Part shown: one piece after another, positions 8,532 to 17,863 of the stretch
How the letters are laid out: each line of letters starts with the position of its first letter
Numbering within the stretch: position 1 is the stretch's first letter
The notes under the pieces: model-generated
The model's database searches: none
What the model was told of the DNA's origin: nothing
What the model saw: the letters and a program-made list of their open reading frames with translations, nothing else
Position numbers and translations under genes: made by a program
From: Cohnella candidum
GTDB lineage: Bacteria; Bacillota; Bacilli; Paenibacillales; Paenibacillaceae
NCBI RefSeq assembly: GCF_003713065.1
Contig: NZ_CP033433.1
Span: 586,001-650,000 of the forward strand
Direction: 5' to 3'
DNA length: 64,000 bases

Positions 8532-9501
8532 CTTTATTGACCTCCGACAAGCCCGTATCCTCAATAGGCGGTACCGGTTTTCCTTGGGCGGCGTCCATCA
8601 GCCTTTGCACGAGGTGCCGGCTCATCTCGGCTTCGTTCAGCGAGACCGCGGCGGTAATTTGGCCGTTGGACAACGCTTCCCGGATCTCGTCCGTCAGGCC
8701 GAACGTGAAGGAGTATCGGTTTAGCCCCTGTGCTTTCCACACCAGCACCGATTGGGGTCCGGAGACGACATCGAGGCTCGCGAACGCGTCGAAATGCGGA
8801 TGCTCGTCGATCATTTGCTCGAGGTCGGACAGAGCTTTGGCGTCGCTGCCTTCATTGTAGCGGACCTCCAGCACCTGGATGTCCGTGTTGGCGTTCAAGT
8901 AGGACAGCAAGCCGTCCAACCGAAGCTTCAGACTCTGCATCCGCCCCATGCCGGTCTCCACGAGAACCATGCCGCGGCCTTGCAGCTGCTTGTCGAGCAG
9001 CTGACCCAGCCGGATGCCGGCCTGCCGCTGATCGGTACCGACATAACCGAGCCGCTTGCTGCCGGGGGAGTCGGATTCGAAGCAGATGACCGGAATGCCG
9101 TTCTCGACGGCTTTGTTAATCACGGGGACGAGCGCGTCGGAATCAACCGGATCGATCGCGATGGCGTTCACCCGCTGCTTGATCATCGTCTCCATCATGC
9201 GGATCTGCTGCTCCAGGTTGGCTTCGTCCGGCGCTTTGACCACGAGTTTGACGCCGAGCGGTTCGGCCTCTTTCTCCGCGTACTCCGTCATCAACTCGTA
9301 GTAAGGATGGGTAATCGGATAAATGATGCCGAACGTCAGCTGCGGCTTCCCGGTCTTCGTTGGCGCGGGCGGGGATGCGGCGGCCGACGAATCGTTTCCG
9401 GTTTCGGATCCGCTGCAGGCGCTCAAGGCCGCGATAGCCAGGAGGGCCAGAAGAGCCAGCAGAAAGCCCGAGGCTCTTCTAGGCCGAACGGTCGTCGTCA
9501 T
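8515..9501 (-). CDS. CUT2-type sugar-binding lipoprotein of a sensor triad
   Basis: Ribose-binding-protein-like (Peripla_BP_4) lipoprotein, 328 residues. The ATG at 9501 follows GGAAGGAG at nine bases and gives a proper signal peptide (FLLALLALLAIAALSAC, lipidated Cys at about 29); longer reading adds 45 residues with no signal character. The mature part has the fold's usual motifs (FGIIYPITHPYYELM, VNAIAIDPVDSDALVPV, LGYVGTDQRQAG). It overlaps the end of the response-regulator gene by 23 bp, so the two are probably translationally coupled. It forms a triad with the upstream kinase and regulator, and no transporter subunit follows on this strand. It may therefore present sugar to the sensor kinase, as XylFII does for LytS in Clostridium (known case, inference here). 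Confidence 0.88.
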   Translation of the reverse strand: MTTTVRPRRASGFLLALLALLAIAALSACSGSETGNDSSAAASPPAPTKTGKPQLTFGIIYPITHPYYELMTEYAEKEAEPLGVKLVVKAPDEANLEQQIRMMETMIKQRVNAIAIDPVDSDALVPVINKAVENGIPVICFESDSPGSKRLGYVGTDQRQAGIRLGQLLDKQLQGRGMVLVETGMGRMQSLKLRLDGLLSYLNANTDIQVLEVRYNEGSDAKALSDLEQMIDEHPHFDAFASLDVVSGPQSVLVWKAQGLNRYSFTFGLTDEIREALSNGQITAAVSLNEAEMSRHLVQRLMDAAQGKPVPPIEDTGLSEVNKETVSR

Positions 9502-11080
9502 CGTCCGAAGCTCCTTCCGGTCCGGCGCTTTCTTTGCCTTGCCGGCGGTATTCCCGCGGGCTGAGGCCGGTCGTTTTTTTGAACAGGTTCGAAAAATAGT
9601 GGGCATCCCCGTAACCGACCGAGTAGGCGATCTCATAGGTCCGGTCGTTCGTCGTCTGCAGCAGCTCCATGGCTTTCCGGATCCGGGTCTGGGTCAGGCA
9701 TTCGATGAACGTCTGACCGGTTTCCTGGCTGAACACCTTGCTCAGGTGGCTGGGGCTCACGCAAACATGCTCCGCCGCGTGCTGAAGGGACAAACCGTCG
9801 TCGCCGTAACGCTCGCGGATGAATTCCTTCACTTTGGCGATCATGTCCCCGTACTTGCCGGACGATTCCGAACGCCACTCCCAGAAAGCGTCGGCCAGCG
9901 CGCGGAGGTAGGCCGCGCACGTCTCCCAGCTGCGGATCTCCTTGATCTGCCGCTGCAGGTCGTCCAGCGCGCGGTGGGGATCCTCCGCGAGGCGGAGCGT
10001 CCGTTTGGCTTCCTGCAGCGTTTCCAGCGTCAAATCGTTCAGCGCGTAGTAACCGTACAGGGAAGCATTCCAGTCCATACCGCGCAGCGCTTCGGCGAAG
10101 TCACGGATGAAACGGTCCGCGTCTGCCGGCGTGCCGATTTTCAGGAATTCGAGGTACCGGGGGCGGTCGAGAAACGGGATCTCCCGCTCGTCTCCGATCG
10201 TTTCCCATAACGCGTGTTTGTTCTGCCGGGCAAGCCTCCGCAGGCTGCGGTCCTCCTCGGCTTTGAGGAAGGAGGCGTGAATGCCTTGAAGCCGATCCTG
10301 AACGCTTCCCGTTCCGATCGCAACCGAGCAGGGAAGAGAACGCTCCAGTTCCGGCAGCGTCTCCCGGTGCAGCTTCTCCAACAAGGCCGAAATTTCCTCA
10401 GGAGAATTTCCGCGCAAGATCCATACTTCTTCCGTGCGGCTTCTCGAATACCGCCACATGTCTCCGTAACCGACAGCTCGCTCTTCCAGCGCATATTGGG
10501 CGGCATGCAGGGCGGCCTCGTCGGGGGAGGAGCCGTTGTCCGGGCACCGCAAATCCCAGACGACCGCGGCATAATGGGAAGCGGACAGCGGAAGCGACAA
10601 CGCTTGCGCGGCTTCCCGGGCCTCCGTCTCCGCGATCAGTCCTCCGCACAGGTCGCCGAGCAGCTTCTCGCGGGTAAACGCAGGCTTGCGCTTCTCCCGC
10701 CGTTCCCGGTCGATTTTCCGGCCGACGGTATGCAGTAAAGCCACGAGGTCGGCCGAACTGATCGGCTTTAGGAAATATTCCTCCACCCCGATTCGGAGGG
10801 CGGTACGGGCGTAGCTGAATTCGTCGTGTCCGCTGAGGATGATGATCTTGGTGTCCGGCAAGCGCTGGCGGACGATCGAGCTCAGTTCGATCCCGTCCAT
10901 GAACGGCATTTTGATGTCCGTGATGAGAATGTCCGGCCGCCATTCGTCGATCATCGGCAGCGCCATCTCGCCGTCCGACGCGTCGCCGCAATAGATGAAG
11001 CCTTCCTTTTCCCAATCGATGCAGGCACGGATGTTTTCCCGAATGACGATTTCGTCGTCGACGAGCATCACTTTTTTCAT
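9479..11080 (-). CDS. AraC-type response regulator (YesN family)
   Basis: DNA-binding response regulator, 533 residues. Residues 1-120 are a receiver domain (MLVDDEIVIREN, phospho-acceptor Asp55 in ILITDIKMPFMDG, conserved Lys in YFLKPIS). About 290 residues of the variable YesN-type middle region follow. The last 100 residues are an AraC/XylS double helix-turn-helix (LSLQHAAEHVCVSPSHLSKVFSQ and TYEIAYSVGYGDAHYFSNLFKK). The start ATG has AAGGGGG upstream. It lies 13 bp after the kinase gene and overlaps the binding-protein gene. The likely target is the divergent ytfQ-like transporter operon (inference from position). Confidence 0.95.
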   Translation of the reverse strand: MKKVMLVDDEIVIRENIRACIDWEKEGFIYCGDASDGEMALPMIDEWRPDILITDIKMPFMDGIELSSIVRQRLPDTKIIILSGHDEFSYARTALRIGVEEYFLKPISSADLVALLHTVGRKIDRERREKRKPAFTREKLLGDLCGGLIAETEAREAAQALSLPLSASHYAAVVWDLRCPDNGSSPDEAALHAAQYALEERAVGYGDMWRYSRSRTEEVWILRGNSPEEISALLEKLHRETLPELERSLPCSVAIGTGSVQDRLQGIHASFLKAEEDRSLRRLARQNKHALWETIGDEREIPFLDRPRYLEFLKIGTPADADRFIRDFAEALRGMDWNASLYGYYALNDLTLETLQEAKRTLRLAEDPHRALDDLQRQIKEIRSWETCAAYLRALADAFWEWRSESSGKYGDMIAKVKEFIRERYGDDGLSLQHAAEHVCVSPSHLSKVFSQETGQTFIECLTQTRIRKAMELLQTTNDRTYEIAYSVGYGDAHYFSNLFKKTTGLSPREYRRQGKESAGPEGASDDDDDRSA

Positions 11081-11093
11081 TTTCTGTGCCCCC

Positions 11094-12905
11094 TTATTTC
11101 TTCGGTATCCGAACGGACACGCGGGTTCCTTCGCCTTCCCGGCTCTCGATCTCCACGCCGTAACGCTCTCCGAAATATAGCCGTATCCGCTGGTGGACGT
11201 TATGGAGCCCGAACCCGCCTCCCGTTTCCCCGGCTTCCTCCGCTTGATCCCGGGATCTGTCCAAGCTCGCCCGAAGCTCCGCCAGCTTCGCTTCGTTCAT
11301 GCCGATGCCGTTGTCCTCGACCGAGAGGACGATGTCCTGCCCGTTTTCCGTATGGCCCGTCACCCGGATCAGCCCCTTGCCGCGTTTGTTCTTAATGCCG
11401 TGGTACAAGGCGTTTTCTACGAGCGGCTGCAGCGTCATGCCGAGAATGGCGTAGGCTTGCAGCTCGGGTTCGACCGATATCTCGTAGTCGAGAATGTCCC
11501 GGTACCGGATCTGCTGGATAATCAGATAGCTGCGGACGTGTTCGATTTCCGACTTGATGGAAATCCAGTCCCGGCCCTTGTTCAAGCTGACCCGGAAGAA
11601 ACGGGAGAACGCCTGCACGATTTGGATGACCTGTTCGTTTTTGCCGGCTTCGGCCATCCAGACGATGGAATCGAGCGTATTGTACAGAAAATGGGGATTG
11701 ATCTGCGCCTGCAGCGTCCGAAGCTCGGCTTTCTGGATCAACTCCTGCTCCTTGATGCTTTGGTCGAGCAGTCCTTTGATTTTCTCCAGCATGATGTTGA
11801 AGCTGCTGCCGAGATCCGCGATCTCGTCCTTGCCGGCGGGCTTCACCTTGGCGTCCAGATAGCCGGAAGCGGCTTGCCGCATTTTGTTTTTGAGCAGCTG
11901 AATCGGGCGGGTCAGGCGCGAAGTGATGAAGAAATAGAGCGTGATCGTGAACGCGATGCTCAGCGCGACGCTGGCGAAAATGAGCTGGCGGATTTTGTTG
12001 GCGTCCTCCACGATCTCCTGCAGCGGCGCGTTACCGACGATTTTCCAGCCGGTGAAGCGCGAAGTCGAGTAGACGACGAACCGGGGCTTGCCTTCCGTTT
12101 CTTGAACGAAGCTGTCGCGCTCTTGGCCCAGCCGGCCCGCCGTCAGCAGCGCGAGCGCGGAAGGGGAGTAGGGCTTGCCGCTGCCGCTTAGCTTGCTCGG
12201 CGTGAAGATGACGTTCCCCGCCTGATCCGTGACATAGAAGTATCCCGTCTTCCCGATCGTCACCTCGTTGGTGAACTTTTCGACGATGGAATCGTCCAGG
12301 TCGATGACGATGAAGCCGATGACCTCGTGCGTGATGCGCTGTTTAATCGTGGCCATGATCGAAATGACGCTGGTGCCCGGATACGTGAAGCCGTCCAGCC
12401 GGTCGAGCTCGGAGCCGTCCGAAGGCGGGACGTTCAGCACCCGATCCGGATTGTCCATCAAGGTTTGGAAATGGGGATTCCGAAGCGGGTTGTGGTCCAG
12501 CTGGAACACGCCCTTGCGCTCGCTGATCCCTTTGCCGTACAGGTTGATCATCGTCATGTTCAGGACGCTTTGATAGCCGTAGATTTCGCGGTACAGGCCG
12601 AAGGTTCTCAGGATTTCCTTGGCGTCCTCGTAAGTCCCGCTTTGGGAGAAGAGAAAATGGAGCACCTGCGGGTTTTTCTCCAGCTCGAGGAGCTTGCCCG
12701 TGTCCTGGAACAGCACGTCGATATCGCGCGCCATCTGGTCGGCGACGAGCAAAGTCGAGGCTTTGCTGTGGCCGGAAATCGTATCGAACGATTTCTGGTA
12801 GGAAATCATCCCGACCGTGATCAGGGGGATGAAGGTGAGCACGACGAACAGCGTCAGCAGCTTGGCTCTTAAACTGGAGGAGATCATGCGTACGGGATTC
12901 GTCAT
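11094..12905 (-). CDS. Sensor histidine kinase (YesM/LytS family)
   Basis: Membrane sensor kinase, 603 residues from the ATG at 12905, which has GAGAGGG at nine bases. One transmembrane segment (LLTLFVVLTFIPLITVGM) is followed by a roughly 240-residue extracellular Cache-like domain. Then come a second membrane segment (LIFASVALSIAFTITLYFFIT), a HAMP domain (LTRPIQLLKNKM...KDEIADLGSSF), the His_kinase region with the phospho-accepting His in INPHFLYNTLDS, and the ATPase domain (LQPLVENALYHG, DNGIGM, GGGFGLHNVHQRI). It heads the kinase-regulator-binding protein operon, divergent from ytfQ. Confidence 0.95.
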   Translation of the reverse strand: MTNPVRMISSSLRAKLLTLFVVLTFIPLITVGMISYQKSFDTISGHSKASTLLVADQMARDIDVLFQDTGKLLELEKNPQVLHFLFSQSGTYEDAKEILRTFGLYREIYGYQSVLNMTMINLYGKGISERKGVFQLDHNPLRNPHFQTLMDNPDRVLNVPPSDGSELDRLDGFTYPGTSVISIMATIKQRITHEVIGFIVIDLDDSIVEKFTNEVTIGKTGYFYVTDQAGNVIFTPSKLSGSGKPYSPSALALLTAGRLGQERDSFVQETEGKPRFVVYSTSRFTGWKIVGNAPLQEIVEDANKIRQLIFASVALSIAFTITLYFFITSRLTRPIQLLKNKMRQAASGYLDAKVKPAGKDEIADLGSSFNIMLEKIKGLLDQSIKEQELIQKAELRTLQAQINPHFLYNTLDSIVWMAEAGKNEQVIQIVQAFSRFFRVSLNKGRDWISIKSEIEHVRSYLIIQQIRYRDILDYEISVEPELQAYAILGMTLQPLVENALYHGIKNKRGKGLIRVTGHTENGQDIVLSVEDNGIGMNEAKLAELRASLDRSRDQAEEAGETGGGFGLHNVHQRIRLYFGERYGVEIESREGEGTRVSVRIPKK

Positions 12906-13118
12906 GCGTTTGTTCCCTCTCAGGGCTTCTCGAGAATCGTTCTTCGTCACTACTATAGCAAAATAACGCGCGCGGGAGGGCAAGATTTGAAAGCGTAATC
13001 AAATAATCCAACATCCGAACAAAAAATTACACGATCCGCCCCGCTCGTCCGGGAAGAACCCCAAAAAAACGCAAGAAACGCGCATGTTCCTCCGTATAAC
13101 CGGAACCCGGCGCCGTCC

Positions 13119-13124
13119 TATAAT
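13119..13124 (+). promoter_or_regulatory. Putative -10 of the ytfQ-like operon promoter
   Basis: A consensus TATAAT lies 46 bp before the binding-protein start, but no good -35 is visible 16-18 bp upstream. That would fit an activator-dependent promoter driven by the divergent AraC-type regulator. The rest of the 265-bp divergent region (12906-13170) shows nothing else I can name. Confidence 0.45.
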
Positions 13125-13170
13125 GGGGGCACGCCACACGATGGTGAATCGAAGGGGAGGCAATGTTTTC

Positions 13171-14235
13171 ATGAAGAGAGTCGGAAAATTAAGCGTTTTG
13201 GCCGTTCTGGCGCTGATGATGGTCATCGTCGCGGCATGCGGCAAGAAGAATGAGGCAAGCTCCTCGCCGAGCGCGAGCCAAGCGGCTGCTCCGGCCAGCG
13301 AATCCGCCAAGCCGAGCGATTCGGCGCAGCCTAGCGAATCGGCCAAGCCGGCCGACAAGAAAGTCGTCCTGGGCTTCGCGCAGGTAGGCGCCGAGAGCGG
13401 CTGGCGCACGGCGAACACGAAGTCGATCCAGGAGTCCGCGGCTTCCGCCGGATTCGACCTCAAATTCTCCGACGCGCAGCAGAAGCAAGAGAACCAAATC
13501 AAAGCGATCCGCTCTTATATCCAGCAGAAAGTCGACGTCATCGCGTTCTCGCCGGTCGTCGAGTCGGGCTGGGATACGGTTCTTAAGGAAGCCAAAGACG
13601 CGGGCATCCCGGTCATCCTGACCGACCGCGCGGTGGATTCCAAGGACACTTCGCTTTATAAGACGTTCATCGGCTCCGACTTCGTCGAAGAAGGCCGCAA
13701 AGCCGGCCAGTGGCTGGTCGACCAGGAGAAGGACGCGACGAAAGACATCAACATCGTCGAGCTGCAAGGCACGACGGGTTCCGCTCCGGCGAACGACCGG
13801 ATGGCCGGCTTCAAAGAAGTGATCGCGTCGAATCCGCACCTGAAGATCATCGCTTCGCAAACCGGCGACTTTACGCGGGCCAAAGGCAAGGAAGTCATGC
13901 AAGCGTTCCTGAAAGCGCACAAGGACATCGACGTGCTGTACGCGCACAACGACGACATGGCTCTCGGCGCGATCCAAGCGATCGAAGCGGCCGGCCTGAA
14001 GCCGGGCGTGGACATCAAGATCATTTCCGTCGACGGCGTGCATGACGGCATGCAAGCGGCAAGCGAAGGCAAAATCAACTTCATCGTCGAGTGCAACCCG
14101 CTTCTCGGGCCGCAATTGATGGAAGCCGTGAACAACGTCCTGGCCGGTAAAGAAATCCCGCAGCGGATCGTGACCAAAGAAGGCACGTTCACGTCCGACC
14201 AAGCGAAGGAAGCCCTTCCGAGCCGCCAATATTAA
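13171..14235 (+). CDS. ytfQ: YtfQ-like galactofuranose/sugar-binding lipoprotein
   Basis: Extracellular receptor of a CUT2 ABC transporter, 354 residues. The ATG at 13171 has AAGGGGAGG ten bases upstream; the signal peptide ends LMMVIVAAC with lipidated Cys23, followed by a Ser/Pro/Lys-rich linker. The mature sequence closely resembles E. coli YtfQ, the galactofuranose-binding protein: LGFAQVGAESGWR, QQKQENQIKAIRS, IPVILTDRAVDSKD, VYAHNDDM-like LYAHNDDMALGAI, and LKPGVDI. The following ATPase and two permeases match ytfR, ytfT and yjfF order. The galactofuranose assignment comes from the family; in this arabinose-rich setting another furanose is possible. Confidence 0.9.
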   Translation: MKRVGKLSVLAVLALMMVIVAACGKKNEASSSPSASQAAAPASESAKPSDSAQPSESAKPADKKVVLGFAQVGAESGWRTANTKSIQESAASAGFDLKFSDAQQKQENQIKAIRSYIQQKVDVIAFSPVVESGWDTVLKEAKDAGIPVILTDRAVDSKDTSLYKTFIGSDFVEEGRKAGQWLVDQEKDATKDINIVELQGTTGSAPANDRMAGFKEVIASNPHLKIIASQTGDFTRAKGKEVMQAFLKAHKDIDVLYAHNDDMALGAIQAIEAAGLKPGVDIKIISVDGVHDGMQAASEGKINFIVECNPLLGPQLMEAVNNVLAGKEIPQRIVTKEGTFTSDQAKEALPSRQY

Positions 14236-14246
14236 AAGAGTATCGG

Positions 14247-14291
14247 GCCACTCCGCACAGCAAACCGCAAGGCGCCGTCGGAGTGGCTTTT
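14247..14291 (+). terminator. Intercistronic hairpin after ytfQ
   Basis: GCCACTCCG pairs with CGGAGTGGC followed by TTTT, between the binding-protein and ATPase genes. A leaky terminator or 3' stabiliser here would give more binding protein than ATPase and permease. Confidence 0.65.
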
Positions 14292-14313
14292 CCGCTAGAA
14301 GGGAGAGAGAGCG

Positions 14314-15822
14314 ATGAGTCAAGAGTCGCCCATGTTGCAAATGTCGGGGATCTGCAAAAGGTTCCCGGGCGTCACGGCGTTGTCGGACGTCCGTTTTCGC
14401 TTGTTTCCGGGGGAAGTTCACGCGCTCATGGGAGAGAACGGAGCGGGGAAGTCCACGTTGATCAAGGTGCTGACCGGCGTATATTCCATCGACGAAGGAA
14501 CCGTTACGCTGGATGGCCGTCCGATCGCCGTCCGCAGCCCGCTGGAAGCGCAGAGCATCGGAATCAGCACCGTTTACCAGGAAGTGAACCTGTGCCCGAA
14601 TTTGACGGTCGCGGAAAACATCTTCATCGGCCGCGAGCCCCGCTCGTTCGGCCGCATCCGCTGGAAAGAAATGAACCGCAAAGCGCAAGCGCTCCTTCGG
14701 GAACGCCTCCATCTGGACATCGACGTGACGCTGCCGCTGCAGGATTACTCGGTCGCGGTGCAGCAGCTCGTCGCGATCGCGAGGGCTTTGAACGTCGACG
14801 CGAAGGTGCTGATCCTGGACGAACCGACGTCCAGCCTGGACCGCAGCGAAGTCGAGCAATTGTTCCGCATCATGCGGAAGCTGAAAAGCGACGGCCTGGC
14901 CATTCTGTTCGTCACGCATTTCCTGGACCAGGTTTACGACATTTCCGATCGAATAACCATTCTCCGCAACGGGGAATTCGTCGGGGAGTACCGCGCGGAT
15001 GAACTCCCCCGCATAGAGCTGGTCAGCAAAATGATCGGCAAGGAGCTCGAGCTGCTGGAGCGTCTTCCGAAAGAGGCGGGCGGACCCGGCAAGGAGGCGG
15101 CTACGATCGCGGAGGCCAGCGGACTTGGGCGCAAGGGCTCGATCGAGCCGTTCGATCTCGCGATTCGCCGCGGGGAGGTCGTCGGATTGGCCGGGCTTCT
15201 GGGCTCGGGCCGGACCGAGGTCGCCCGCCTGTTCTTCGGCGCGGACCGTCCCGACCAAGGGAAGCTGACGCTGCCGGAATCCGGAGGCGCTGCGGGTTCC
15301 CCCCGGCAGGCGCTGGAAAACGGAATCGCGTTCTGCTCCGAAAACCGCAAAACAGAAGGCATCATCGAAGACTTGACCGTGCGCGAGAACATCATCCTCG
15401 CCATCCAGGCTTCCCGGGGCTGGTTCAAGCGGATTTCCCGCCGGCGCCAGGAAGAGATCGCGGATGAGTATATTCGGCTGCTCAACATTAACCCGCCGAA
15501 CCCGGAGGCGCTGATCAAGAATTTGAGCGGAGGCAACCAGCAGAAGGTCATTTTGGCCCGCTGGCTGCTGACGAAGCCCAAGCTGCTGATCCTGGACGAA
15601 CCGACCCGGGGCATCGACGTCGGGGCGAAAGCGGAAATCCAGAAGCTCGTCATGTCTTTGTCCGAGCAAGGGATGGCCGTGCTGTTCATCTCCTCGGAGC
15701 TGGAGGAGGTTCTGCGCGTGAGCGACCGCATCGCCGTATTGCGCGATCGCCGCGTCGTAAAGGAAATCGCGGAACCGGACATCAACCAGAATAACGTCAT
15801 GCAGGCGATCGCGGGAGGGTGA
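14314..15822 (+). CDS. ytfR: YtfR-like CUT2 sugar ABC transporter ATPase
   Basis: Cytoplasmic ATPase with two fused nucleotide-binding domains, 502 residues as usual for RbsA/YtfR. The first domain has a full Walker A ([12 protein letters not shown]) and Walker B (VLILDEPTSSLD). The second has the degenerate Walker A normal for this class (GLLGSGRTEVARL), the signature [13 protein letters not shown] and Walker [13 protein letters not shown]. The start ATG follows GGGAGAGAG. It precedes the permease genes with overlap and is separated from ytfQ by an attenuator-like hairpin. Confidence 0.95.
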   Translation: MSQESPMLQMSGICKRFPGVTALSDVRFRLFPGEVHALMGENGAGKSTLIKVLTGVYSIDEGTVTLDGRPIAVRSPLEAQSIGISTVYQEVNLCPNLTVAENIFIGREPRSFGRIRWKEMNRKAQALLRERLHLDIDVTLPLQDYSVAVQQLVAIARALNVDAKVLILDEPTSSLDRSEVEQLFRIMRKLKSDGLAILFVTHFLDQVYDISDRITILRNGEFVGEYRADELPRIELVSKMIGKELELLERLPKEAGGPGKEAATIAEASGLGRKGSIEPFDLAIRRGEVVGLAGLLGSGRTEVARLFFGADRPDQGKLTLPESGGAAGSPRQALENGIAFCSENRKTEGIIEDLTVRENIILAIQASRGWFKRISRRRQEEIADEYIRLLNINPPNPEALIKNLSGGNQQKVILARWLLTKPKLLILDEPTRGIDVGAKAEIQKLVMSLSEQGMAVLFISSELEEVLRVSDRIAVLRDRRVVKEIAEPDINQNNVMQAIAGG

Positions 15823-15827
15823 CGACA

Positions 15828-16865
15828 TTGAATCGACTATACAGGCATCATTTGTTCTGGCCGCTGGCCGTGCTGGCGGCGCTGCTGCTGTTTAACCTGC
15901 TGTATTCCCCGGACTTCTTCAATCTTGTCGTGAGGAACGGGCATTTGTACGGAAGCCTGATCGACATCCTGAACTTCGGCGCGCCGCTCATGCTGGTGGC
16001 GATCGGCATGACGCTCGTCATCGCGACCAAGGGCATCGACTTGTCCGTCGGCTCGATCGTGGCCATCGCGGGCGCGCAGGCGTGCCTCACGATCAGCAAA
16101 GGCGCCGACCAGAACGCGTGGGGCGTCGTGCTCTCGGCGATCGGGCTGGCGATCGGACTTTCTCTCGTGCTTGGTGCGTGGAACGGATTCCTCGTCTCCG
16201 CGACCGGTATCCAGCCGATCATCGCGACGCTTATTCTCATGGTCGCGGGACGCGGCATCGCTCAGTTGATCACGAGCGGGCAAATCATCACCATCTCAAG
16301 CGATCGATACGGGTACATCGGGATCGGTTCCCTCGCCGCGCTTCCTTTCTCGATCTTCGTCGTCGCGGCCGTGTTCCTTCTCGTTTCTCTGCTGATCCGC
16401 CGGACCGCGCTCGGCCTGTTCATCGAGTCGGTCGGCTGCAATCCCCGGGCGAGCCGGCTCATCGGCATCCGCTCCCGCCTGGTCCTCGTCACGGTGTACG
16501 TGTTCAGCGGATTGTGCGCGGGCGTCGCCGGCCTTATCCTCAGCTCCAACGTCGCGAGCGCCGACGGCAACAACGCCGGCCTGTGGTATGAGCTCGACGC
16601 CATCCTCGCGGTCGTCATCGGGGGGACGTCCCTCAACGGAGGACGGTTCTATCTCGCCGGAACGGTGGTCGGAGCGCTGATCATCCAGACGCTCACGACG
16701 ACGATCTACATGATCGGCGTTCCGCCCGAAATCACGCTCGTCGTGAAAGCGTTCGTCGTGCTCGCCGTCTGCCTGATCCAGTCCGAATCGTTCCGCAAGA
16801 AAATCGTGCAGCGCTGGAAGACGAGACGTTATCCGGCCGAAAGGGAGGTGGCCCGCCATGTTTAA
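15828..16865 (+). CDS. ytfT: YtfT-like CUT2 sugar ABC transporter permease
   Basis: Inner-membrane permease, 345 residues from TTG at 15828. Many hydrophobic segments are seen, with the BPD_transp_2 hallmarks VAIGMTLVIATKGIDLSVGS and AVVIGGTSLNGG. A GTG at 15819 is in frame, but the GGGAGGG site overlaps it and stands eight bases before the TTG, so I prefer the TTG. The gene begins just after the ATPase stop and its own stop overlaps the start of the next permease, so translation is coupled along the operon. It would pair with the following YjfF-like protein. Confidence 0.92.
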   Translation: MNRLYRHHLFWPLAVLAALLLFNLLYSPDFFNLVVRNGHLYGSLIDILNFGAPLMLVAIGMTLVIATKGIDLSVGSIVAIAGAQACLTISKGADQNAWGVVLSAIGLAIGLSLVLGAWNGFLVSATGIQPIIATLILMVAGRGIAQLITSGQIITISSDRYGYIGIGSLAALPFSIFVVAAVFLLVSLLIRRTALGLFIESVGCNPRASRLIGIRSRLVLVTVYVFSGLCAGVAGLILSSNVASADGNNAGLWYELDAILAVVIGGTSLNGGRFYLAGTVVGALIIQTLTTTIYMIGVPPEITLVVKAFVVLAVCLIQSESFRKKIVQRWKTRRYPAEREVARHV

Positions 16866-17823
16866 CCGCAAATACCTGCCCATCCTCGTGACGTTCGGGC
16901 TGTTCGCGTTCCTTTTCGCGGCAGGCTCTTTCCGGTACACCGGCTTCTTCTCCTTCCAGGTGTTCCTGAACCTGCTGATCGATAACGCGTTCCTGCTCAT
17001 CACCGCGGTCGGCATGACCTTCGTCATCCTCTCGGGCGGCATCGATCTGTCGGTCGGCTCGGTCATCGCGCTGACGACGATGATTTCCGCGAGCCTCGTC
17101 CAGGAGCACGGATGGCCGCCGGGCGCGGTCATTCCGCTCGTGCTCGTCCTGGGATCGGGCTTCGGCTGGCTGATGGGGGCGATCATCCACTATTTCAAGA
17201 TCCAGCCGTTCATCGTGACGCTGGCCGGGATGTTCCTCGCCAGGGGGCTTTGTTACGTCATCAGCATCGATACGATCACGATCGATAACGCGTTTTATAC
17301 CAAGGTCGCCCAGACGAAAATCCACCTGTGGAGCGGAACGAGCATTTCGATCAGCGTCATCATCGCGCTGGCCGTCGTCGCCGTCGCTCTGTACCTCGCG
17401 CATTATACGAGGTTCGGACGCAGCGTCTATGCGATCGGCGGCAGCGAGCAATCCGCGCTGCTGATGGGACTTCCCGTCGCCCGCACGCAGATCCTCATTT
17501 ATACGCTCAGCGGTTTTTGTTCCTCGCTCGCCGGCGTCGTATTCACCTTCTACATGCTGTCCGGCTACGGCTTGCACGCGGTCGGAATGGAGCTGGACAC
17601 GATCGCGGCGGTCGTCATCGGGGGGACGCTCCTGACGGGAGGAGTCGGGTTCGTCGCCGGCACGGTCTTCGGGGTGCTGATCCAGGGCCTGATCCAGACG
17701 ATCATCAGCTTCGAAGGCACGCTGAGCTCTTGGTGGACCAAAATCGTCATCGGCATGCTGCTCTTCTTGTTCATCCTGCTGCAGCGGCTGTTGAGCGCTA
17801 GACGGCAATCGGTTAAAGCCTGA
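16858..17823 (+). CDS. yjfF: YjfF-like CUT2 sugar ABC transporter permease
   Basis: Second permease of the CUT2 system, 321 residues. Conserved features are AVGMTFVILSGGIDLSVGSVIAL near the N terminus, FIVTLAGMFLARGLCYV in the middle, and AVVIGGTLLTGGVG towards the C terminus. The ATG overlaps the previous stop by 8 bp and has GGGAGG upstream. A two-permease arrangement is characteristic of the ytfQRT-yjfF type, unlike the single-permease ribose type. It is followed after 40 bp by a chemoreceptor gene on the same strand. Confidence 0.93.
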   Translation: MFNRKYLPILVTFGLFAFLFAAGSFRYTGFFSFQVFLNLLIDNAFLLITAVGMTFVILSGGIDLSVGSVIALTTMISASLVQEHGWPPGAVIPLVLVLGSGFGWLMGAIIHYFKIQPFIVTLAGMFLARGLCYVISIDTITIDNAFYTKVAQTKIHLWSGTSISISVIIALAVVAVALYLAHYTRFGRSVYAIGGSEQSALLMGLPVARTQILIYTLSGFCSSLAGVVFTFYMLSGYGLHAVGMELDTIAAVVIGGTLLTGGVGFVAGTVFGVLIQGLIQTIISFEGTLSSWWTKIVIGMLLFLFILLQRLLSARRQSVKA

Positions 17824-17863
17824 CGACGAATGTGGCTTAAATCGCGATGGGAGGCACCGCACG

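Noticed and set aside
6903..8564. 553-codon minus-strand open frame
   Set aside because: Antisense to araA, whose catalytic residues are intact.
9502..9636. 45-codon N-terminal extension of the sugar-binding lipoprotein
   Set aside because: It lies wholly within the response-regulator coding region and would bury the signal peptide.
13189..15828. 879-codon open frame on the minus strand
   Set aside because: It is antisense to the YtfQ-like and YtfR-like genes, whose families, starts and ribosome-binding sites are clear. Long antisense frames are expected in GC-rich genes; composition (Arg, His, Asp, Val rich) is artificial.
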